A DNA stretch of 64,000 nucleotides from Pseudomonas sp. SID14000 (GTDB lineage Bacteria; Pseudomonadota; Gammaproteobacteria; Pseudomonadales; Pseudomonadaceae), in NCBI RefSeq assembly GCF_002165135.1, contig NZ_NFZQ01000019.1, positions 1 to 64,000 on the forward strand, in the 5' to 3' direction. Each line of letters opens with the position of its first letter. Position 1 is the stretch's first letter. Of this stretch, positions 7,832-15,940 are shown piece after piece. The translations under genes were made by a program, and so were the position numbers. Under the pieces are notes generated by a model, which was not told the DNA's origin, made no database searches, and was given only the letters and a program-made list of their open reading frames with translations.

Positions 7832-8737
7832 TCAGGACCACGCCACTTTCGGCTGGTAGCAGTTCAACGGCTGCTCGCGAAAGGCCAGGTAATGGCGCAG
7901 CACCTGAACCGGTGCTTCGGTATGCGGGTAATGGCCGATGCCCTGCAACTGCACGGTATCCGGTTCCGGCACCAGTTGCCGGTAGCGCTCCACCATGTGC
8001 GCGCCGGACAGCGGGTCGACCACGCCATTGATGAAGCGCAGCGGCACCCCTTCGTGCTGCATCGCGCCAACCCAGCGGTCGCGGTGTAATCTGCGCTCCG
8101 GCACGTAACCCACCAGCTTGTGCAGGATGCGCGTGCCACGATTGGCGACGATCAGGCTCCAGAAGTCATCCAGCATGCTTTCACTGGGGTGGGTGCAAGG
8201 GCCGTAAACCTGAGTCACGCTGCGCACCAGGTCGTCGCGCCCGAACGAGCGCCCTACCAGCCAGCCCAGGCGGCTGAGCAGCAGTTTCTGGATCAGCAGC
8301 ATGCGGCAGCTTTCGGGGAACAACCCGCTGTTGAGAAACACGCAGCTGGCGATGGTGGTGCGCTGTTCATGATGCCGCGCCAGCAGTTCCTGGGCCACAC
8401 TGCCGCCGTAATCGTGGGCCAGCAGATGCACCGGCTGGTCGATCTTCAGTTCGGCGAGCAAGGCCTGCTGCAGGTCGGCCTGCTCCATCAGGCTGTAGAC
8501 GTGATCGACCGGTTTGGCCGAATCGCCAAAGCCAAGCATGTCGCATGCAATCACTCGGAAGCGCTGGGTCAAAGGCCCCCACAGGTAGTGCCAATCCCAG
8601 CTGGCGGTGGGGAAACCGTGCAACAGAAGCAGGGGCTCTCCTTGCCCTGCGGTCCAGTAGCGGATGCTCTGGCCCCGGAAGGTGAAACTCTGTCCCCGGG
8701 TACGCCAGACGCACAATGGAATTTCGGCCATAGGCAT
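7832..8737 (-). CDS. Alpha/beta hydrolase with Asp nucleophile (epoxide hydrolase-like)
   Basis: About 301 residues. The oxyanion motif HGFP (40-43), the nucleophile elbow AHDYGG with Asp109, and a C-terminal GIGHYPHTEAP carrying the catalytic His are clear. Asp rather than Ser at the elbow places it with haloalkane dehalogenases and soluble epoxide hydrolases, not esterases. I start at the ATG at 8737, preceded by GGGA at good spacing; an in-frame GTG at 8800 would add 21 residues but has no ribosome site. The substrate is unknown. With the neighbouring SDR it may handle a hydrophobic substrate. Confidence 0.75.
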   Translation of the reverse strand: MPMAEIPLCVWRTRGQSFTFRGQSIRYWTAGQGEPLLLLHGFPTASWDWHYLWGPLTQRFRVIACDMLGFGDSAKPVDHVYSLMEQADLQQALLAELKIDQPVHLLAHDYGGSVAQELLARHHEQRTTIASCVFLNSGLFPESCRMLLIQKLLLSRLGWLVGRSFGRDDLVRSVTQVYGPCTHPSESMLDDFWSLIVANRGTRILHKLVGYVPERRLHRDRWVGAMQHEGVPLRFINGVVDPLSGAHMVERYRQLVPEPDTVQLQGIGHYPHTEAPVQVLRHYLAFREQPLNCYQPKVAWS

Positions 8738-8913
8738 CAGAACGGTCCCGGTGAAGTGGTGATGTCGGAATAGAGCAAGGCTGCGGTCATTGCATGTCAC
8801 CTCGGCACTTACATGTGCTCTCTATGTCGAGGCTGAGTCTAGCCAGCAGCCGATGGGCTGGAACTTGCGTTGCCAGCCAGCTTGATGACTTGGCGAGTCA
8901 GTGGCACGAACGG

Positions 8914-9600
8914 TCAGAGCAGCATGGCCAGCAGCGGTGCCGCGAACAGATTCAGCAGCCCGGTCAACACCATGACCAAGCCCGCCACCGAGCCTTCCTC
9001 GCGGCCCACCTCCTGTGCCCGGCTGACCCCGGCACCATGGGCGCCGACGCCGAACAGCGCACCCCGCGCCAGCGGCGTACGCAACGGCAACCAGCGCAGC
9101 AACACGCCGCCGAACATGGCACCCAGCACGCCGGTGAACATCACGAACACCGCCGTCAGCTCCGGTACGCCACCCAGGTCATGGGCCAATGGCATGGCAA
9201 AGGGCGTGGTGATCGAGCGCGGCACCAGCGACAGGCTGGTCGCGCTGTCCAGCGCCAACATATGAGCCAATCCCCAGGAACTGGCGATCGAAGCGCTGCT
9301 ACCGGCGACCATGCCTACCATCAGTGCCGGCCAGTGGCGCGCCAGCATGGCCCGTTGCTGCCAGATCGGCACCGCGAATGCCACGGTCACCGGGCCAAGC
9401 ACACTCATCAGCCAGTGGGTGTTGCGGGCATACTCGGCATAGGCGGTGTGCAGCGGCACAGCCACCGCCAGCAACAGCACCGGCACCAGGATGAGTGGCG
9501 ACAGCAGGTAGCGCCCGCTGCGCCGGTACAACCAGCGGCTGCCCAGGTAGGCCAGCAAGGTCAGGGCCAGCCAGAACAGCGGCATGGGTTCAAGGCTCAT
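8914..9600 (-). CDS. lrgB: LrgB-family membrane protein
   Basis: A 228-residue polytopic membrane protein of the LrgB/CidB family, with six or more hydrophobic segments and the conserved SITTPFAMPLA and GVGAHGAGVSRA stretches. The family works with LrgA-type holin-like proteins in autolysis control or in export of small acids such as glycolate or pyruvate; which applies here is open. Its start overlaps the 3' end of lrgA by 11 bases, indicating translational coupling. Confidence 0.88.
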   Translation of the reverse strand: MSLEPMPLFWLALTLLAYLGSRWLYRRSGRYLLSPLILVPVLLLAVAVPLHTAYAEYARNTHWLMSVLGPVTVAFAVPIWQQRAMLARHWPALMVGMVAGSSASIASSWGLAHMLALDSATSLSLVPRSITTPFAMPLAHDLGGVPELTAVFVMFTGVLGAMFGGVLLRWLPLRTPLARGALFGVGAHGAGVSRAQEVGREEGSVAGLVMVLTGLLNLFAAPLLAMLL

Positions 9601-9976
9601 GACGCAACCTCCAGCGACACACCAGTTCCACGGTCAACGCAGTCACCACCATTACCATCAGGGTGCTTGCAGCGATCACCAGCAGGATACGCCAGCCCTC
9701 GTCACGGATCAGGGCGCCGTAATCGAGCAGGCTCATCAGCGCCGGGATGAAGAACAGCAGCATCTCAGCCATCAGCCATCCGGCGCCCAGTTGCAGCATG
9801 GCTGGCTGGAGCACACCAGAGGCGAACAGCAACAACAGCAATGCCAGGCCCATCACGCCGCCGGGAATCGGCCAGCCCAGCCAGGTGGCAAGCTGGCCGC
9901 CGAGCAGGAACAGGGCGCAGAGAATCGCCAGCTCGACGAGCAGGCGCAGGGCTTTTTTCAGTAATGCGGGTTTCAT
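9590..9976 (-). CDS. lrgA: LrgA/CidA-family holin-like protein
   Basis: A 128-residue protein with four predicted transmembrane helices and the family segment PIPGGVMGLALLLLL. The ATG at 9976 has GAGG upstream; a longer frame to 10051 runs into the regulatory region. It forms an operon with lrgB and is divergent from a LysR regulator 95 bases away, a layout seen in many proteobacterial lrgAB loci. Confidence 0.87.
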   Translation of the reverse strand: MKPALLKKALRLLVELAILCALFLLGGQLATWLGWPIPGGVMGLALLLLLFASGVLQPAMLQLGAGWLMAEMLLFFIPALMSLLDYGALIRDEGWRILLVIAASTLMVMVVTALTVELVCRWRLRHEP

Positions 9977-10049
9977 GGGGGGTCCTCGACAGGCCCTCAT
10001 TTTAAGATTCGGCTGCCTAGGCCAGAAGCGAATTGTTAGACTGAACACC

Positions 10050-10064
10050 ATTCCAGAATGGAAT
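10050..10064. promoter_or_regulatory. LysR-type operator between lrgA and its regulator
   Basis: ATTCCA-GAA-TGGAAT is a perfect inverted repeat that fits the T-N11-A rule of LysR sites. It lies just before the LysR start codon at 10072 and about 75 bases from lrgA, suited to autoregulation and control of lrgAB. Confidence 0.55.
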
Positions 10065-10071
10065 TTCGATC

Positions 10072-10968
10072 ATGGAATTCAAACAGCTGCGCAGCTTTAT
10101 CGAAGTGGTCCATCGTGGCGGTTTTACCCAGGCGGCACAGACTCTGCACATCAGCCAGTCGGCGGTGAGCAAACAGGTGGCCCAGCTGGAGCAAGATGTG
10201 GGCCAGCCGCTGCTGGAGCGCCAGGCTTCGCAGTTGCACCTGACCGCTGCCGGACGCATTGTGCTGGAGCGTGGCGAAGCACTGCTGCGCCAACGTCAGG
10301 CACTGCTCGGCGAACTGGACGACCTCAGTCAGATGGGCCGCGGCGAACTGCGCCTGGGCTTGCCGATGCTGGGCAGCAACGCGCTGTTCGCCGGGTTGTT
10401 CGCCGAGTATCGGCGGCGTCACCCAAACATTGCGATCCAGTTGCTCGAAGGTGGCAGCCGCAGCATCGAACAGGCGGTCAGGAGTGGCGAACTGGAACTG
10501 GGTGGCAGCCTGACGCCCAGTGATGAGGGGTTCGAATACCAGCCGTTCTGCAACGAACCGCTTGACGTCCTGCTGCCGGCCGACCATGAGCTGGCAGGCC
10601 AGGACGGGGTGGACCTGCAGCAGCTGGCTGATACCCCGTTCCTGCTTTACCAGCGCAGCTTCGTGCTCAATGACCGATTGCTGAAGGCGTGCCAGCAGCA
10701 GGGTTTTACCCCAAAGGAAGGCGGGCGCAGTGGCCAGGCGGACTTCCTCGCGGCGCTTGCGGCGGCGGGCCAGGGCGTGGTGTTGCTGCCCCGTGTGGTG
10801 GCGAAAGCGCTGGAGCGCCACGGGGTGGTGCGTTTGCCGCTGCGCTCGCCGGGGGATTTGCGTTGGGATATTGCGTTCATCTGGCGGCGCGGGGCGTACC
10901 TGTCACGGGCGGCGCAGGCGTGGTTGGCGTTGGTGAACGAGTGGCCGGTGCTCGACAGCAAGGAATGA
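10072..10968 (+). CDS. LysR-family regulator of lrgAB
   Basis: A 298-residue LysR regulator. The winged helix-turn-helix is at residues 1-60 (LRSFIEVVHRGGFTQAAQTL, then SQSAVSKQVAQLE), and the two-lobed substrate-binding domain runs from about 90. Divergence from lrgAB suggests control of that pair, as in similar loci. The inducer cannot be read from sequence. Confidence 0.85.
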   Translation: MEFKQLRSFIEVVHRGGFTQAAQTLHISQSAVSKQVAQLEQDVGQPLLERQASQLHLTAAGRIVLERGEALLRQRQALLGELDDLSQMGRGELRLGLPMLGSNALFAGLFAEYRRRHPNIAIQLLEGGSRSIEQAVRSGELELGGSLTPSDEGFEYQPFCNEPLDVLLPADHELAGQDGVDLQQLADTPFLLYQRSFVLNDRLLKACQQQGFTPKEGGRSGQADFLAALAAAGQGVVLLPRVVAKALERHGVVRLPLRSPGDLRWDIAFIWRRGAYLSRAAQAWLALVNEWPVLDSKE

Positions 10969-10978
10969 GTTGCCCTTA

Positions 10979-11082
10979 CTGGCCTCTTCGCGGGTAAACC
11001 CGCTCCCACAGGAACACCACAGCCTCTGAAATCTGTGCAGTACCTGTGGGAGCGGGTTTACCCGCGAAGAGGCCGGTACAGG
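10979..11082. repeat. REP pair
   Basis: Facing copies of the GGGTAAACCCGCTCCCACAG type, between the 3' ends of the LysR gene and mioC. Confidence 0.9.
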
Positions 11083-11095
11083 CGAAAAATACCCG

Positions 11096-11551
11096 TCAGG
11101 CTTTAAGTGTACTCACCAACTCAGCCAACCAAGGCTCTGCATCCGCCTCCGGGGTCACCGTCTCGCTGGCATCCAGGCGCAGCATCGGCTGCACTTCCCG
11201 CACGCCCAGTTCGGCGAACAGCTCGCGCATCTGCTCGCCACCACCGCAATAGGTATCGCCATAACTGGAATCACCCAGCGCAATCACCGCACCCGGCAGA
11301 CCACGCCAGGCCGCAGGCAAGGTATCGCGAATGCTGCTGTACAACGGCATGAGGTTGTCCGGCAGTTCGCCCATGCCCGTGGTCGAGGTCACGGCCAGCA
11401 AGGCGTCAGGGGCAAAACCTTCGAGGTCCTGCAAGGTGGCGCGCGCCGCATGCCAGGCCTCCAGGCCCGCAACCTTGAGCAGCGTTTCAGCGTGACGGGC
11501 GACTTCTTCGGCGGTGCCGTAGACCGATCCGGAAATAATGGCGACTTTCAT
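11096..11551 (-). CDS. mioC: Flavodoxin-like protein MioC
   Basis: A 151-residue flavodoxin-fold protein. The FMN phosphate loop is SGSVYGTAEEVA (residues 7-18), STTGMGELPDN forms the 50s-type loop, and GDSSYGDTYCGGG the 90s-type loop. This is the MioC/FMN-binding family, an electron carrier reported to support biotin synthase in E. coli. It stands alone between a REP pair and the divergent LOV gene. Confidence 0.82.
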   Translation of the reverse strand: MKVAIISGSVYGTAEEVARHAETLLKVAGLEAWHAARATLQDLEGFAPDALLAVTSTTGMGELPDNLMPLYSSIRDTLPAAWRGLPGAVIALGDSSYGDTYCGGGEQMRELFAELGVREVQPMLRLDASETVTPEADAEPWLAELVSTLKA

Positions 11552-11679
11552 CGAGTAGAGGATTCCGAAACTGAGTGAAAACGTAGGATACTAGCATCCA
11601 GCGCCGGCAAAAGGCCGCTTCTACCAAAGTCACCATCCTCAGCCCTGCTTCGCACCCTTGTTTATTCAATGGCCCGAAC

Positions 11680-12108
11680 ATGATCAACGCGCAACTGCTG
11701 CAATCCATGGTCGATGCGTCCAATGACGGGATCGTGGTCGCCGAACAGGAAGGCGACGATACCATCCTCATCTACGTGAACGCCGCCTTCGAACGCCTGA
11801 CCGGCTACAGCCGTGACGAAATCCTCTATCAGGATTGCCGCTTCCTGCAGGCCGACGACCGCGACCAGCTTGGCCGCGCCCGCATCCGCAAGGCTCTGGC
11901 CGAAGGCCGCCCGTGCCGCGAAGTGCTGCGCAACTACCGCAAGGATGGCAGTGCCTTCTGGAACGAGCTGTCGATCACCCCCGTAAGGCACGACACCGAC
12001 CAGCGCACCTACTTCATCGGTATCCAGAAAGACGTCAGCCGCCAGGTCGAACTGGAGCGGGAATTGGCCCAACTGCGCGTTCGTCCGAAACCCGACGAAC
12101 GCACCTGA
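11680..12108 (+). CDS. Short LOV blue-light photoreceptor (PpSB1-LOV type)
   Basis: A 142-residue protein made almost entirely of one LOV/PAS domain with short helical extensions and no output domain. The photoactive cysteine is Cys53 in the YQDCRFLQAD motif, and the flavin-contacting NYRKDGSAFWNELSITPV follows. Sequence pattern and length match PpSB1-LOV of P. putida KT2440, a dimeric FMN protein with a very slow dark recovery. In KT2440 this gene lies beside pplR3 and was reported to be required for light-induced transcription. A PilZ-like gene follows 59 bases on and the MerR gene next to that. Confidence 0.95.
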   Translation: MINAQLLQSMVDASNDGIVVAEQEGDDTILIYVNAAFERLTGYSRDEILYQDCRFLQADDRDQLGRARIRKALAEGRPCREVLRNYRKDGSAFWNELSITPVRHDTDQRTYFIGIQKDVSRQVELERELAQLRVRPKPDERT

Positions 12109-12167
12109 ACCAAGTACGCCTGGCGCGGTCAATCCCGTTGAAGAAATCGCCACCATCGAGTTCGATC

Positions 12168-12785
12168 ATGCAAGCAGAAGCGCTCCTGACCCAGGACGAG
12201 CTGGACTTCATACAGAACATGCAGCATTCGCCGCAGTTGAACCTGGCCGACCCCATGTCGAGCCTGCTGGTCAATGGCGACCGCCGCATCCAGAGCTTGC
12301 TCACCCGCTTGGTGGCCAACGAGCAGGTAACCTTGCAAGCCCAGTTCAACAACCAGCAGATCAGCTTCCCGCTGCAACTGGTGGAAGACGAGTTCCACGC
12401 CCTGCACCTGCAACTGGGCTCACCGGAAATCTACGAAGACGGCCCCATGCTGCGCCCCTGGCGCCTGTCGATGGACCAACCGAGCGCGCTGCTCGATGCC
12501 CACGGGAAGGAAAGCAGCCTGTGGGTTCGCGATATTTCGTTCAAGGGTACATTGCTGGAAGTCCGTGGCCTGCCTGCAGCGCCAGCCCGCTTCGAACTGT
12601 ACTTCGCCCCTGGCGGCATCAGCCCTATCGAACTGCATGGCGTGCTTAGCCGGTGCATCGGCCCCGACCTGGCCGCCTACGACCTCAGCCAAAGCCCGGA
12701 CGAAGAGATCGAACGCCTGCGCGACTACATCCTCCAGGCCCATCGCCGGGCCCACCCCGAGCTACACACTCAAGTATCGAGCTGA
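12168..12785 (+). CDS. PilZ-like (YcgR-type) protein
   Basis: A 205-residue soluble protein laid out like YcgR: an N-terminal beta-rich domain (LQAQFNNQQISFPLQLVEDE) and a C-terminal PilZ-like domain with DISFKG (the D-x-S-x-x-G element) near residue 123. The preceding arginine element reads RPWR, one residue shorter than the usual R-x-x-x-R, so cyclic-di-GMP binding is uncertain. It probably shares a transcript with the LOV gene. Its last 16 bases overlap the 3' end of the MerR gene on the other strand. Confidence 0.7.
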   Translation: MQAEALLTQDELDFIQNMQHSPQLNLADPMSSLLVNGDRRIQSLLTRLVANEQVTLQAQFNNQQISFPLQLVEDEFHALHLQLGSPEIYEDGPMLRPWRLSMDQPSALLDAHGKESSLWVRDISFKGTLLEVRGLPAAPARFELYFAPGGISPIELHGVLSRCIGPDLAAYDLSQSPDEEIERLRDYILQAHRRAHPELHTQVSS

Positions 12786-13705
12786 CCGGCCAGAAACTGC
12801 CGCAAACGCTGGCGCATCACGCTGCCCTGCGCACCCAGGCAGGCAATCGGGCTGCCAACCAGGCTGTCCTGTGCCAGTTCCGCCGCTTCACCAGCCAGTA
12901 ACAAGGGGCATTCCAGCCCTGCCACCAGGCGCGTCAGGCGCCGGGTGAGTTCCGACGTGGGCGCCTGGTGGGAAAAAAGCACCAGGGCGTCCGGCTTCAG
13001 GCGCTCGCAGACCAGTGCCAGTTCCGCCAGCGGCTGCCCGCTAGCCAGTGGCGTCACGCCAACTTCATCGCTGCCCAGGGTCAGGCTGGTCACCAGCAAT
13101 TCCAGCTCGTGGCACTGCCCCGGCAACGGCGCCAGCAGTACCATGCGGCTGCGTGGTGTACGGGCAAGTTGCAAGCGGGCAAACACCCGGCCACGCAGGA
13201 ACTGATCGAAAAATAGCCATTCGCTGGCCTGCCCGTAGCCGCCCTGCCCGACCGCCAGGTCATGCCATACCGGCATGAACACTTCGCTGAATACATGGTC
13301 CAGGGTGCTGGCGGCAAACACCTCATCGAACAGGCGGTCGAGGCTGACCAGGTCAAAATGTTGCAGCGCCTGGCGAATTTGCTGCTGCCAGCGCAACCAG
13401 GCATCCGCCGCACCACCTGCCTGCCCGGCAAGGGCATGGTCGCGCGCGAGGATGCTAGCGACCTTGCTCACCGCCACACCGCGCTCCAACCAGCCAAGGA
13501 TGCGGCGGATGTCATCGATGTCGGCCTGGGAATACAGGCGGTGGCCACTGTCGGTGCGGATTGGCTGAATCAGGCCATGGCGGCGCTCCCAGGCGCGCAA
13601 GGTCACGGCGTTGACGCCGGTCAGGCGGGAAACCTCACGGATCGGAAACAGGTCCTGCTGCGCGAGGCCCGCATCGATTACCGCATTACGTCCCTGTTCG
13701 TTCAT
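12770..13705 (-). CDS. pplR3: MerR-family LitR-type light-response regulator (PplR3 type)
   Basis: A 311-residue regulator with an N-terminal MerR helix-turn-helix (FPIREVSRLTGVNAVTLRAW, then GHRLYSQADIDDI) and a C-terminal half related to the cobalamin-binding domain of CarH/LitR. It has no intact D-x-H-x-x-G cobalamin motif, as expected of class II LitR proteins that act with LOV partners instead of B12. The start at 13705 (MNEQG) is favoured because the longer frame to 13882 has no MerR-like content. I recall pplR3 of KT2440 beside PpSB1-LOV, which fits this position. Confidence 0.82.
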   Translation of the reverse strand: MNEQGRNAVIDAGLAQQDLFPIREVSRLTGVNAVTLRAWERRHGLIQPIRTDSGHRLYSQADIDDIRRILGWLERGVAVSKVASILARDHALAGQAGGAADAWLRWQQQIRQALQHFDLVSLDRLFDEVFAASTLDHVFSEVFMPVWHDLAVGQGGYGQASEWLFFDQFLRGRVFARLQLARTPRSRMVLLAPLPGQCHELELLVTSLTLGSDEVGVTPLASGQPLAELALVCERLKPDALVLFSHQAPTSELTRRLTRLVAGLECPLLLAGEAAELAQDSLVGSPIACLGAQGSVMRQRLRQFLAGQLDT

Positions 13706-13924
13706 CTGCACGGGGTACCTTGTATGCGCAAGTTGAATAGCTAGTTTACTACGGCAGCACCAGACACTGGGCCACGACCGTCTGCCGGCTGACAGTTGCC
13801 GAGGATCGCACATGGGCGATAATCCGCGCCCGATTCTTGCATGCACACCTGCGTCGCCCACCACCCCGGGCCACACAGCCAAAGAGGCCGGCTACCCGCC
13901 AGCCCCGTTGCCAGGAGATACACG

Positions 13925-14485
13925 ATGTCTACCCCACCCGTCACCCTGATGGTGTCGCGCCGCGCCGCCCATGGCCGCTACCAGGACCTGCTGGCCTGGC
14001 TGCATGAAGGCGAACAGCTGGCCACCGACTTTCCCGGCTACCTTGGCTCGGGCATCCTGGCGCCACCCCGCGATAGCGACGAGTTCCAGATCATCTTCCG
14101 CTTCAGCGACGAACCGACCCTGCATGCCTGGGAGCATTCCGCCTCGCGCCGGGCCTGGTTGCAACGTGGCAATGGCCTGTTCGAACGCCCCAAAGAGGCG
14201 CGCGTGAGCGGCATCGACGACTGGTTTGGCACCAATATGGTGCAAAAACCACCACGCTGGAAGCAGGCCGTGGCCATCTGGCTAGCTTTCTTCCCGGTCT
14301 CGCTGGTGTTCAACCTGGTGTTCGGCCACTGGCTGGCAGCACTGGACCTGGTGCCCCGGGTACTGCTCAGCACCCTGGGCCTGACGCCGGTGATGGTCTA
14401 CCTGTTCATCCCCTTGTCCACTCGGCTGCTGGCTGGTTGGCTGCATGCATCCCCGGCCACTGCTGGCGCCCTGCGTAGCCGCTGA
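13925..14485 (+). CDS. Antibiotic-biosynthesis-monooxygenase-domain membrane protein
   Basis: A 186-residue protein. Residues 1-100 form a dimeric ferredoxin-like ABM fold (VSRRAAHGRYQDLLAWL, then FQIIFRFSDEPTLHAWEHS). Residues 110-175 contain two hydrophobic helices (WLAFFPVSLVFNLVFGHWL and VLLSTLGLTPVMVYLFIPL). This ABM-plus-two-helix architecture is widespread and uncharacterised. The ATG at 13925 is preceded by CAGGAGA. Confidence 0.72.
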   Translation: MSTPPVTLMVSRRAAHGRYQDLLAWLHEGEQLATDFPGYLGSGILAPPRDSDEFQIIFRFSDEPTLHAWEHSASRRAWLQRGNGLFERPKEARVSGIDDWFGTNMVQKPPRWKQAVAIWLAFFPVSLVFNLVFGHWLAALDLVPRVLLSTLGLTPVMVYLFIPLSTRLLAGWLHASPATAGALRSR

Positions 14486-14563
14486 GGCCAGGCCGTACAC
14501 ACGGTAGACAGTTCGGGTATGCTGGGCGGCAACCAAAGTACAGACAAGTTGACCGCCCCGAAC

Positions 14564-15256
14564 ATGAACAGCCCCATTCTCGTTACCGGAGCCAGCCAGC
14601 GCGTCGGGTTGGCCCTGGCCCTTGAACTGGCACAGGCCGGCCATACGGTGGTCAGTGCCAGCCGTAGCGTCCGGCCCCAGGCGGCCCACCCGAACATCGT
14701 GCAGTTCCAGGCCGACCTGTGTCAGGCGGCCGACCGCCAGGCCCTGATCGACTACCTGCACAACCATTACGACGGCCTGCGCGCCATCATCCACAATGCC
14801 TCGCTGTGGCTCGACGATGGCCTCGACAACCTCGAGACCATGTTCCGCCTGCACGTCGAAGCGCCCTACCACCTCAACCTGGCCTTGGGCGACATGCTGA
14901 GCAAGGTGGAAAAGGCCGACATCATCCATATTTGCGACGAAACCTCTTCGCGCGGCAGCAAAAGCCACATCGGCTATGCCGCGACCAAGGCCGCGTTACA
15001 GAACATGGTGCTGTCGTTCGCCGAAAAATATGCGCCCAAGGTGCATGTGAACGGTATCCTGCCCGGGCTGCTGATCCTCAAGGAAGGGGGTGACGAAGCC
15101 TACCGCCAGCAAACCCTGAAAAAGGCCCTGCTGGAGTTCGAACCCGGCGCCGGCCCGCTGATCGAGACGGTCAAGTACCTGCTCGCCAGCCAGTACAGCA
15201 CCGGCAGCCAGGTGGTCATCAACGGTGGCCGCCACTTGAAGAACCGCATGACCTGA
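14564..15256 (+). CDS. folM: FolM-like dihydromonapterin/dihydrofolate reductase (SDR)
   Basis: A 230-residue SDR starting MNSPILVTGASQRVGLALAL; E. coli FolM begins in the same way with ILITGGGRRIGLALA. HNASLW replaces the usual NNAG, and YAATKAAL supplies the catalytic Tyr and Lys. It reduces dihydromonapterin and, weakly, dihydrofolate in the FolM family. A further ATG at 14519 would add 15 residues. The DUF1244 and HopJ genes follow within ten bases, so the three probably form an operon. Confidence 0.75.
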   Translation: MNSPILVTGASQRVGLALALELAQAGHTVVSASRSVRPQAAHPNIVQFQADLCQAADRQALIDYLHNHYDGLRAIIHNASLWLDDGLDNLETMFRLHVEAPYHLNLALGDMLSKVEKADIIHICDETSSRGSKSHIGYAATKAALQNMVLSFAEKYAPKVHVNGILPGLLILKEGGDEAYRQQTLKKALLEFEPGAGPLIETVKYLLASQYSTGSQVVINGGRHLKNRMT

Positions 15257-15265
15257 GAGAAGCCC

Positions 15266-15562
15266 ATGACCCCACAACAACAGCTCGAACTTGAGGCCGC
15301 TGCGTTCCGGCGCCTGGTCGAACACCTGCAAAAGCGCACCGACGTACAGAACATCGACCTGATGAACCTGTCAGGCTTTTGCCGCAACTGCCTGTCCAAG
15401 TGGTACAAGGCCGCGGCTGACGAGCGCCAGCTCGATCTGAGCCTGGATGATGCCCGCGAAGCGGTGTACGGCATGCCCTACGCCGATTGGAAAGCCCAAT
15501 ACCAGAAAGAAGCCAGCGCCGACCAACAAGCGGCGTTCGAAAAAGGAAAACCCCGTGACTGA
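15266..15562 (+). CDS. DUF1244 family protein
   Basis: A 98-residue soluble protein of the DUF1244 family. It contains NLSGFCRNCLSKWYKAAA, with a Cys-x-x-Cys pair, and the YGMPYADWKAQYQ stretch found across the family. No biochemical role is known to me. It sits nine bases after folM and overlaps the next gene by eight bases. Confidence 0.8.
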   Translation: MTPQQQLELEAAAFRRLVEHLQKRTDVQNIDLMNLSGFCRNCLSKWYKAAADERQLDLSLDDAREAVYGMPYADWKAQYQKEASADQQAAFEKGKPRD

Positions 15563-15896
15563 CCTGACCACCCTGCGCGCCAGCCTGGCCAGCGGCCAAC
15601 ACGTGTTTGCCGACACCCTGGCGTTCATTGCCGACAACTACAGCTACCAGCCACAGGCCTTCGACAATGGTGGCGTGGCGAATGCGGCCGGGCAGAACGA
15701 AGGTTCGTGCAAGACCCTGGGCCTGGCGCTGCTGGAAGGGCTGAGCGACCAGGAAGCGCTGCTGGCCTTCGGCGAGCACTACCGTGACGTGGTGGCCACG
15801 CCCGAGGGCAGCGACCATGGCAACATCCGCGCGCTGATCAAGCATGGGCTGGCGGGCGTCAAGTTTGCCGAGCTGCCGCTTGCGCGCAAGGCTTGA
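15555..15896 (+). CDS. HopJ-family protein
   Basis: A 113-residue protein of the HopJ (HopPmaJ) family with the NYSYQPQAFDNGGVANAAGQ hallmark. The founding member was described as a type III effector of P. syringae, but the family is found in many bacteria without such a system and nothing here suggests secretion. The GTG at 15555 has AAAGGA upstream and overlaps the DUF1244 stop, showing coupled translation. Confidence 0.8.
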   Translation: MTDLTTLRASLASGQHVFADTLAFIADNYSYQPQAFDNGGVANAAGQNEGSCKTLGLALLEGLSDQEALLAFGEHYRDVVATPEGSDHGNIRALIKHGLAGVKFAELPLARKA

Positions 15897-15903
15897 GATA
15901 GCC

Positions 15904-15922
15904 GGGGCCGCTTTGCGGCCCC
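15904..15922. terminator. Probable terminator after the hopJ-like gene
   Basis: GGGGCCGC-TTT-GCGGCCCC gives an 8-bp GC stem, followed by AGATTTT. It lies between two convergent genes and may serve both. Confidence 0.65.
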
Positions 15923-15940
15923 AGATTTTCCACCCCACCA

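Noticed and set aside
10997..11100. Repeated open frames starting MGAGLPAKRP at many places (for example near 6750, 11046, 16933, 35807, 45221, 55404).
   Set aside because: They are translations of the class A REP palindrome, with no ribosome site and no protein conservation beyond the repeat.
12547..12985. Convergent overlap of PilZ and MerR genes as a sign of a misassembly or frameshift.
   Set aside because: Both proteins run to natural ends, and the overlap is only 16 bases.
14480..14563. GTACA repeats upstream of folM as possible PplR light-response boxes (T[GA]TACA-N12-TGTA[CT]A).
   Set aside because: Neither GTACA copy has the second half-site at the required 12-base spacing.
15555..15896. 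HopJ-family gene as evidence of type III secretion.
   Set aside because: The family is widespread in non-pathogens; no secretion genes, Hrp box or chaperone is near.
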